Positions 32,068-40,926 of a DNA stretch of 64,000 bases are shown here, one piece after another (position 1 is the stretch's first letter; each line of letters starts with the position of its first letter). The DNA is taken from positions 10,904,430 to 10,968,429 of the forward strand of contig JAFFSR010000347.1 in assembly GCA_017163975.1 (NCBI GenBank), read 5' to 3'. This stretch comes from Anastatus disparis (lineage: Eukaryota; Arthropoda; Insecta; Hymenoptera; Eupelmidae). The notes below the pieces were generated by a model. That model was given only the letters and a program-made list of their open reading frames with translations, did not search any database and was not told where the DNA came from. The translations under genes were made by a program, and so were the position numbers.

Positions 32068-32391
32068 GAAATTCATTTCTTCTTCTTCTTCTTTAATTGG
32101 CCTTTCAGTTTATCACCATAGGCCATCATCTAGTAGTTATCTCTTTTTGTAGGTAATGTAGTTTTCTTCTATGTTACATTTTCTCTCTATTTTGTGTAAT
32201 TAATTATAAATTCGTTTTTGCCCAGAGGGACTTTTTGAAAAGTATTTTCGTGATCTCCGGGTTCTCTTCCCCGGAAAAACAAGGAAAATTAATTTTTCCA
32301 AATTTTGCCCGGGGAATCGATCCCCGGTTCACTAGGACGTGAGCCAAGAGCCTTAGCCCCTGCGCTACTGCCGCCCTTATGAAATTCATTT
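32068..32391 (-). mobile_element. tRNA-derived SINE, family 2, copy 1
   Basis: The 11-bp duplication GAAATTCATTT at 32068-32078 and 32381-32391 bounds it. On the minus strand it begins with a tRNA-like head (A box TAGCGCAGGGGCTAAGGC, B box GGGATCGATTCCC) and ends in an AAG repeat tail. It inserted into the right arm of the hAT element, so it is younger than that element. Confidence 0.85.
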
Positions 32392-32664
32392 AAGTAAGGA
32401 TTCCTTTTGAATTTTTAATTAAAGCCCTTTTAATTCACGATCAAAATTTGATTTTTGAATTGAAATTTATTTAATTAAGAATCCTTTTGATTTTTTAATT
32501 AAAGCCTTTTTAATTCACGATTAGATTTTGATTTGTTAATTAAAATATGTTTAATTATCAATTCAAAAGGAATTGTTAATTAAATAAAACTTTAATTACA
32601 AATTCAAAAATGATTCGTAATTCAAATAATTTTTAATTACTTTTTTCGCAGCCCTGTTTAAGTA

Positions 32665-33488
32665 TGATGAAAATAAAGATACTTACGTAATCTGTAAAAA
32701 TATCATCCTTAAGGTTTCAATGAGCATGTTCATGAACATTTGACAGGGACGGAAAAAGCATATGTCACATATAATTACTTTTACAAGTTTTCAAGTTTTT
32801 CTTTTGCTAAATGCAGATTTTTTGGAAGTATAGTTGCTTCATAAATATTTTTACTAGATGGTTGTAGAATATCTTTTTGAAGTAAGTCCATATCATTAAA
32901 GTAGAGTTTTCTCTTGGATCTATTAGAATTCTATGAAGTTCTTAAACAAAACGAATATCTTCTAACATCAAGCGAATTCTCATTGATTCTAAATTCTTTT
33001 TCAGTGTACATGTATAAGTATATTTGATATAAATTTACGATTCATTCATTCATTAATTCATGTATTATTTTCTATATATTCAGAATTATATACTTCTGAA
33101 AATATTTTTTTTCAGTTTGAGCCCATCTACATATTTTTATATACCGATCACTTTATGCCATTTACAGTGCGACAAATGTACACTTGGCAGAAAGAATATT
33201 TTTCTGAATGTTAACCTCAAATGGCAGCATCGCATATTTTACCACACACGGAGAGAAAAATCATGTTGTTATTCCATGAAATTTCAAGTGATTATTTTCA
33301 TGATATTTCTTCACCAAATATTATCAAAGAAACAAGTGATTTTTTGATGATACCCATGTTTTTAATAGATGATTGGTATCTATCTTAAAATCAGATACAA
33401 AAGGTGTCATTTTATCTTGATAGTCAACTTAAAATTACGTGGGCTGCCAGAAGAATTAACGTATCGATGCATCATGTTAAAATTACTT
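32665..33488. other. No gene seen
   Basis: AT-rich DNA. The open frames at 33060-33620 have no motif and the second runs into the palindromic element. Confidence 0.5.
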
Positions 33489-34723
33489 GTGACTCACGGG
33501 ATTTTTACATGGTACTCAAGTAAATTCAATGGTGGCGTGACCAACCGAGTATCTCGTGCTTTGCAGGTAGTGGGGAGAGAGGGAGAAAGAGAGAGTAACC
33601 GAAATACAATCTTATTATGATGGTAAAACAGCAATATATATATATTTAAAAAAAATTAATGAATACTAAATTATCAATATTACCTTTGAAACTATTAGGA
33701 ATAAATTTTAAACTCAAAATTTAATTATTTTAAACAACTGGGAGGCAGATAAGCATGTATCATTTCGCGCCAGACATATCTCAAAACAGGTTTAGCCTAG
33801 TGCCTATCGTTCGCGCTTTTCTTTTTGGGTGCGCGAGTTCAACTCTCGGTCAAGAACATTTTTTTTTTCTTATTTTAATATTTTTTATGAATTATTTAAT
33901 TTATATTTCCTTTTTTCTAATATTAAAATCAAATTAAGTATGCTCATTTTGTTAATTAATATTTTTTTTAAAATAAATTATTTCTTATACGTCATAATAA
34001 AAATAATTGATAAATAAATAATAGTGATATTTATTTTATAATACTATCGTTTAATTTATTCATAATGTAATTTATAAAATTGACATAATAAATAAATTAG
34101 TTTATAGGATTAATTTATGTTATAGTTTATATTATACATTAATACACACACATACATATATATTTATGAAGACAAAATTTAACTAAAGTATTATAAATAT
34201 AACTGTTATTTATTTATTAATATTTTAAATTATTACGTATAAAAAATAATTTATTTTAAAAAAATAATAATTAAAAAAATGAGCATATTTAATTTGATTT
34301 TAATATTAGAAAAAAGGAAATATAAATTAAATAATTCATAAAAAATATTAAAATAAGAAAAAAAAATGTTCTTGACCGAGAGTTGAACTCGCGCGCCCAA
34401 AAAGAAAAGCGCGAACGATACGCACTAGGCTAAACCTGCTTTGAGATATGTCTGGCGCGAAATGATACATACTTATCTGCCTCCCAGTTGTTTAAAATAA
34501 TTGAATTTTGAGTTTAAAATTTATTCCTAACAGTTTCAAAGGTAATATTGATAATTTAATATTCATCAATTTTTTTAAATATATATATTGCTGTTTTACC
34601 ATCATAATAAGATTGTATTTCGGTTACTCTCTCTCTCCCCACTACCTGCAAAGCATGCGCTACTCGGTTGGTCACGCCACCATTGAATTTACTTGAGTAC
34701 CACGTAAAAATCCCGTGAGTGGT
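33489..34723. mobile_element. Palindromic element with a tRNA-like sequence in each arm
   Basis: Arms of about 500 bp (33489-34010 and 34230-34723) are reverse complements, starting GACTCACGGGATTTTTAC on the left and matched on the right. Within each arm lies a tRNA-like stretch (33787-33856; inverted at 34370-34438) with an A-box-like TTAGCCTAGTGCC and a B-box-like GAGTTCAACTC. An inverted pair of SINE-like units or an inverted duplication would produce this. There is no coding sequence. Confidence 0.65.
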
Positions 34724-34859
34724 AAGTGAATATCACAGGATCGCTAGCTAGTTATATTCACGCGGCGTTCTTAGTAATTATAGCTGGTGTCCAAGGAATA
34801 ATATCATGGCACCTATAGCATTTTAAGTTAGAATCTATTCAGTGTTTGTGACTATAACT

Positions 34860-34960
34860 TTATCTTTTTTTCATATGTTGATGTAAAACATTTTTCGCGA
34901 TTTTAACCAAATTAGTAATCTGGAGGTCTGATATTCTCTTAGCTTAATTAAAAATTTATA
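34860..34960. repeat. Fragment of palindromic MITE family A
   Basis: GACTATAACTTTATCTTTTT and, 60 bp later, AATCTGGAGGTCTGATATTC followed by TCTTAG match the right end of the 37018-37680 copy with many changes. Only about 100 bp remains. Confidence 0.5.
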
Positions 34961-35225
34961 AAGCGCGATTAAAACTACACATTTCAGATTTGCTCTCAAC
35001 TCAATGGAGTAGCATAACTAAATAAAATGAAATAATTACATTATATTGCCGCTTATCGATAAATGATTAGAAAATTGATGAACTAATTAAAAAATAATTA
35101 AATCAAAAAAATATACTTAGAATATAATGTTTCTATATTTATATAGATGTAAAGTTAATGAAGAGCTATCTTTTTAATATTTTCAAAATAAATATGTTAA
35201 AAAGAGTCAAATATTCTTAGTATAC

Positions 35226-35401
35226 CTCTGAAAGTGCTCTGATGATTTTCCAATCAGGTCTTGCCATACTAGGTGGTGTGATGGCAGCATTTGTCTGTTG
35301 AACTCTGCCTTCCATATTAACATAACTACCATTTTTCTCAGTATATGCTGCTCCTGGCAAAACAGCGTCAGCTATTGATGCACCATAATCTCCATGACTA
35401 C
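35226..35401 (-). CDS. NDUFS1: Internal exon of NADH-ubiquinone oxidoreductase 75 kDa subunit
   Basis: The minus strand carries a 176-bp exon between a clean acceptor (CTTTGTAG ending 35402) and donor (CAGAG|GTATAC at 35225-35224). It codes for 58 residues with no stop. The blocks [32 protein letters not shown] and [14 protein letters not shown] match the conserved molybdopterin-oxidoreductase-like half of NDUFS1 (ND-75 in Drosophila), a core subunit of respiratory complex I on the matrix side of the inner mitochondrial membrane. This half normally lacks a metal cofactor. No other exon could be found by eye in the flanking kilobases, so either the introns are long and full of transposons or this is a stray copied exon. 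Intact frame and splice sites favour a real gene. Confidence 0.85.
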
Positions 35402-35882
35402 CTACAAAGTATTATAATTAAAATTAATTGATCGTGTAATGGTGTGTGTTATACTTTTATATATATATTCCGGCTGAGCTGCTTTTGCCCCCTTCATCTG
35501 AACTCGGCTTATCTAAAAAATTTCATAGTTTTGGAAAAAATTATCGTAGCTTAAAAATTTCAACGGAATTCTAAAGATTATTTAAATACTTTTAGAACCC
35601 ATTGATTAGATGTGAAAAAAATTTTTTTTCGTATTTTTTATCATTGTTTAAAAAAAAACTGTTTTTATTATTTGCTTTCTCGTGAAGAAAGCATCGTATC
35701 AATGAAAAAATTTTTTTCTATTTTTCTTTATTAATTTGTACATATTTGGACTCAGAGAGTCGAAAAAAGCGGTTTCAAGAAAATTTCTGTACACGAAAAA
35801 AGGAAAGTACTGTTAAAATAGGTACTAAATCTAGTTTACTAGTTTATGTACAAAGGTATTTAAAAAAAAATTACGATATAAT
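35402..35882. other. Intron-like AT-rich DNA
   Basis: No exon recognised. A block at 35680-35800 (AGAAAGCAT...ACTCAGAGAGTCGAAAAAAGCGG) resembles 38600-38690, so it is a dispersed repeat. Confidence 0.45.
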
Positions 35883-36278
35883 TTCAATTAGTACTATTTT
35901 TTTTTTTTTTTTTTTTCGAAAAAAAAAGATTAATATATAAAGGATATTGTCCTCTATATGATTAACCTTTTTTTATATGGTGATGTCGAGGGAGCCCAGC
36001 CCGATTCCCGTTTAACACATTACATCAGGTTAGACTGTCAGACCCACCATACCGAAAACTTTGACTACCGATGGATGGTCAGCCACTTTTGTGTCAAACA
36101 ATCAACCGATACCCAATGAGGTCGGATTTTTTAAGAGTCGCGATATAAATAGCACATACACTAATTTTCTTTCAAAAAAAAGTTAGAGGTACCTGGCTAG
36201 GATTCGTAACCACGCCCTCCGCGTTAAAGGCAAGAGCTCTATCCATTACGCCACCACGCTTACTTCAATTAGTACTAT
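35883..36278 (-). mobile_element. tRNA-derived SINE, family 1, copy 2, with 15-bp target duplication
   Basis: TTCAATTAGTACTAT flanks the element (35883-35897 and 36264-36278). On the minus strand it starts with the tRNA-like head (GTGGCGTAATGGATAGAGC, then GGTTACGAATCC as a damaged B box) and ends in a poly(A) of about 19. Head, body and tail match the copy at 11884-12197. The duplication length and poly(A) tail point to mobilisation by a LINE. Confidence 0.88.
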
Positions 36279-37014
36279 AGCTTGAACTTTAGGGACTAAT
36301 GTTGATACTATTATATTATGAACCAAAAACATAAATTTTCATTGCTTAGTACAATTTTTTTGGTACTAGGACTGACATTTCACCTATTTGATTCAAGGGC
36401 TATATTTCGGAGAAAATTTTATTGTCAATCTCTTTTGGTGCTGCTTTTTCTGTTACTAAAATTAAAAGTTAATAAATATAGAATTATTTATATAATATAT
36501 AACACTTTTGAATAACTAATTATTAGTTATCTGCCATTCTCTGTTTTAAAATAGTTAACTTTTGAGTTTAAAATTAATTATTAGTAATTTAAAATTGTTA
36601 TATATTATATGATTCATATTATATTTATCAACTGCTGAAAATTGTTACACAATTAAAATTATTTTACAATTTAATGGTTTTTACGTTATTAGGTATTAAT
36701 TATATTGAAGTTTCATATTTGACAGCGCCGCAGTGCGTATTATATAGATACTTTGTTAGTATAAGATAATTTATTTCCGTAGTACGGAGAATTTCGGTAC
36801 CATACCAAATAATTTTTGGGACAAGTCGCGTTAAAAGATGTACTAATATAGGTCGTCTTAATATATCTACTGAGAATCAATTAAAAAACTACTGGTAAAG
36901 TTCTTTTGACTACTGACTCAAGTTAGTACATTTTTTTTAGGTATTTTCTTTTCTTTGTGTATTTATGTGTGTGTATTTATGTATTTGTCACGCTAATCGA
37001 AACTCAAAAATTAC
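36279..37014. other. No gene seen
   Basis: AT-rich with a 65-codon frame lacking motifs. Confidence 0.45.
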
Positions 37015-37017
37015 TCA

Positions 37018-37680
37018 CTAGGAGAGTGTCACACCTCCGGATCACGGATTTTGCTCAAACTTCGGGATAAGTTTTCAGATGATAAAATATGGAAAAAGTT
37101 AAAGTTATAGTCATAAATACTCAATATTTCTCTAGTTACAGGCAATCAAAGAAAATCACTAAAAAAGTTACTAGATTTTTAAACGCATATAGTTCTTTAG
37201 CATTGATAGCTACAGGCTTGAAACTTTTTTTAAATTAAAGCTGAGCTCAAATCTTTTCGAAACAGTAGTTACAGCATATCAAAATATTATTTTTTCCCAA
37301 AGTTAGAGCGTAATAAGGATTGGACCTAATTTCAGCTTTTATTATTAATTAATGTTTTTAAAAGAAAAATCAAGTCCAATCCTTATTACGCTCTAACTTT
37401 GGGAAAAAATAATATTTTGATATGCTGTAACCCCTGTTTCGAAAGGATTTGAGCTCAGCTTTAATTTAAAAAAAGTTTCAAGTTGTAGCTATCGACGCTA
37501 AAGAACTATATGCGTTTAAAAATCTAGTAACTTTTTTAGTGATTTTCTTTAATTGCCTGTAACTAGGGAAATATTGAGTATTTATGACTATAACTTTAGC
37601 TTTTTCCATATTTTATTATCTGAAAACTTATCCCGAAGTTTAAGCAAAATCCGTGATCCGGAGGTGTGACACTCTCCTAG
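37018..37680. mobile_element. Palindromic MITE, family A, copy 2
   Basis: Perfectly recognisable ends CTAGGAGAGTGTCA(C) and TGACACTCTCCTAG border a 663-bp near-perfect palindrome with a short centre at about 37325-37375. TCA lies on both sides (37015-37017 and 37681-37683) as a possible 3-bp target duplication. Noncoding. It is the best-preserved copy of the family that also split the Polinton polymerase at 4590-5245. Confidence 0.85.
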
Positions 37681-37689
37681 TCAATGGGT

Positions 37690-39235
37690 TTGTTTCCAAT
37701 TTCGCATATAATCTATTTTTTCGTCTAACTCGGCGGGAAGCTATTAAAAATTGGTTTTCTTAGCGTAGCTTTTTTTAGAAACATTAAAAAACAGAAAATT
37801 TTTTTTATTTTTATTTTTTTGTATTTTACGCAAACTACTTGATGAACTTTAAAAAAGAATGGAAAAATAATTATTAATTATTTATAATTTGCATAGAAAT
37901 TTTTTACGACTACCAAAAAACGGAAAACTTTTGAAAATTATTTTTCTTAGCGCAATTTTAATTTTAGATCATTTTGAAAATTTTGGAAAAAATTTTTGTA
38001 TTTATTACGCCATTTAAATCTCTAAAACTACTCAATTGCTTCCAGTTTTGCATACAATTTATATTTTTGTCCAATTAAGGGAAACTGCTAAAAATTAGGT
38101 TTCTTAGTGAATTTTTTTAAAGCCAATAAGAAAAATTGTTTTTTTTTATTTTTTGTGTATTTTACGCAAACTACTCGATGAATTCGCTTTGAAATTTGCA
38201 TGTAAATTCTTTGCGATTTCCAAAAGAAGAAAAACTTTTAAGAACAGATTTTCTTAGCGTAGTTTTGATTTTAGAGGATTTTTAAAATTATTTTCACGTA
38301 AATTTCATGACAGATTTTCTCCAAAATTTGTATACTATTTATTTGCTACTGTCTGAAGTAAAGAAGCTTTTGCCAACTAATTTTCTTAACGTAGTTACGA
38401 TTTTAGAGCATTTTAAAGATTTTAAAAATATTTTTGATTTTTCTTTTTTTTTTTTATTTTACGTAAAGTACTCGATGCGTTTGTGTAGCATTTATTAATC
38501 ATGTTACGTTGTTTTGTAATTGAAAGATGCATTCTATATACTATGTTATAAGATTTGAAATAATAAAATAAAATTATTCGAACTCAATACGCTCTATGAG
38601 AAAGCATTGTGCAAAAGAACTTAGGGGTGTTTTTTCATTAATTTGAACATATTTGACTCAACGAGTCAAAAAAGCGGTTCCCAGAAAATGTTTGTATGTG
38701 TACTTGTATATGTGTGTGTGTTTTGTGTTTTAGTGTGATTAAATATGTTTGTGTCTGTTTGTGAGTATTTATGTGTGTGTTTATATTTAATAAGCCAATA
38801 ATATCTAAAAAAATACTCAATGGATTTGCTTAAAATATTGCATACTATCTATTTTTTGTATAAGTAGGCGGAAAGCTATTGAACATTGGTTTTCTTAGTG
38901 TAGTTTTAATTTTAGAACCATTTGAAAAATTAAAAAAATTTTTGATTTTCCATTTTTATCTTTTATTTTACGTAAATTGTTTGATGAATTTGCTTTGAAA
39001 TTTGTATGGGAATTATTTGAAACTGCCAAAAAAAGATGACTTTTCAAAACCGACTTTTTAGCGTAGTTTTAATTTAAAAAAATTTTTTAAATTAAAAAAA
39101 AAAATTTTCATTTTCCATTTTTTTTCCATTTTAGGAAAACTACTCGATAGATTTGTTCTAAAATTTGTAAACAAGTTATTTGTTACTGTCTTTATAAAAC
39201 AAACTTTTAAAAAATAATTTCTTTAGCGAAGCGCT
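37690..39235. repeat. Degenerate repeats of about 150-165 bp
   Basis: TTTTCTTAGCGTAGTTTTAA-like strings recur near 37757, 37944, 38098, 38248, 38382, 38889, 39053 and 39217. Each alternates with AAACTACTCGATGAATTTG-like strings. The units are strongly diverged and noncoding. Confidence 0.6.
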
Positions 39236-40074
39236 TTGACCACTTCTTTTGATTTCTGATTTAACGCTTTCACTATCTCTGTTCTTACTTGCTCACTTCC
39301 TCTTTGTCCTTCTATCTTATTTTTAACCTATTTTCATCCATCTCTGTCTCTCTCTTCCTATTTCCTAATCACTCTCTCATACTCACTAATTTTTCTTGAA
39401 TAGAAATTGTATTTTACGTTGAAATCATATTAAAAAAAAATAAAAACAAATTACTCTAACTCAATGAGCTCTATGAGAAAGCATTGCGCTGAAGCACATG
39501 GCAACGTTTTTCTTGTCATGTACAAATCATTACTTCAGAATCTAGATGTTATTTTAAGTTATTTATTTTACGATATTTGTCTTATTTTTATTTTTAAATA
39601 TTTAATTAAAGTATTTTTAAATAAGCGGGATTTTGGCATGTAAAACTTGCCAATAAGTTAATTCAGAAATTGAAAGATGAAAAGATAAGAGGAAGATGAA
39701 TATGATAAGGTAATTTAAATTAATATTGACACGTTTCAAAATCATTTAATCTTATTATATTTTAAAAAAGTAAAATTTTAATATTTATGTGAAACTTTTA
39801 ATTGATCTTCCTTTTATGCGTTGAAGAACTTTAAAGTCGAGGTGTTTGAAAAAAAAGTATCACCGTTTTAGTGTCTATTTATTACAGAATAGTTAGTTAA
39901 ATTTGTTTATAATTTCTATGTGTAAGATTCATTATTAGCTAATGTCATGGTATTCTACCGTTTGATTTAATAATTTGAATCTTGCGCGCTTAGGAAGTAG
40001 AACATGACACACGCTCGGTCGTATAACTCGTCCAAGCGTCACAAAAAAGTTTTTTCCTGCTTTTTATTAGATTT
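39236..40074. other. No gene seen
   Basis: T-rich sequence with a CT-rich stretch at 39260-39375. No coding signal. Confidence 0.45.
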
Positions 40075-40245
40075 CATTGGCCTGTGTTACTGTTAACTTC
40101 AGGCCATGACCAAGTAGTTATTTTTGCTTTTCGTGTGTTGCCCAATGGAACTTTATTTCAAGGTTGTTTTTGCCCAGTGGAACTTTTCAATTGGTTTTTC
40201 GTGGTCTCCGGGTTCTATTTCCCGTGAATGAGTTAGAAAAAATTT
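40075..40245 (-). mobile_element. tRNA-derived SINE, family 2, truncated copy
   Basis: The blocks TTGGCCT...AGGCCAT, GTTTTTGCCCAG(A/T)GG and TCTCCGGGTTCT match 32094-32290 in order. The tRNA head is missing on the right, so the copy is truncated at its 5' end. Confidence 0.65.
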
Positions 40246-40733
40246 TCATGGCAGATATTTTCTAGCAGTCAAGGTATGCACACACCTAACCGTGCTTCTC
40301 TTATTAAAATAGTTTGTAGTATCAAGCCCTGCTGATGAATAAGGCTATATAGAATTGCTGAAAATCCGTTTGGTAAAAAGGCTGTCGATGCTGCAAAAAA
40401 GAAAGTTGTTCAACCATGCTGCGCTTGAGAATATTTTTTTCCTTGCTAGCTGGTAGAGATTGGCTGCCATCGGCGTGCTTCAGCGAGCAGGCGTCCTAAC
40501 GTGATAGCAATGCGTTGGACAACGCGTAAGCATATTTATCTTTTGTGCAAAAGGAAGCTTCTACGCGATATTGTAAGTAGTTTGTATATCTCGCTGATTA
40601 AAATTTTCCTGCCTCGAAGAAACATTATATGAAAAGAGTATTATATGGTTTAAGGTTGCACAACTTAAACCCAAAGCAACAAGGAGGACTATGCTGGCAG
40701 CATCGCATCTCTCGATCAGGCAAGAGTCAGAGA
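40246..40733. other. No gene recognised
   Basis: Less AT-rich than average, with no convincing frame. The sequence GGCAGCATCGCATCTCTCGAT directly precedes the 3' end of the non-LTR element. Confidence 0.4.
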
Positions 40734-40926
40734 GAGATATATATAGATATAGATATATGTTTATTGTATGTACATTATATTGTACAATTTTTATACAGTT
40801 ATATACAAGTAATAATAAAATATAATATTGAGTAAAAGCAGTATTTAAAACAGAAACAGAAGAAAATAATAAAAACTTAATAATTTGAATTAAAGATTAT
40901 AATTAAGTTACAGTTTATTTTTATTT

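Larger units (their letters stand above)
26918..32656. mobile_element. Non-autonomous hAT element, 5.7 kb, with 8-bp target duplication
   Basis: The left end CAGGGTTGC and right end GCAGCCCTG are inverted with one mismatch, and TTTAAGTA flanks both sides (26910-26917, 32657-32664). An 8-bp duplication with CAGGG-type ends is diagnostic of the hAT superfamily. The arms continue inward for about 400 bp on the left (to about 27325) and 950 bp on the right (from about 31705), built from about 82-bp AT-rich units containing TTTAATTAAAGCCCTTT. No transposase is encoded, so it needs one in trans. The interior holds TA microsatellites, two large palindromes, GC-rich hairpins and a SINE. Confidence 0.9.
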
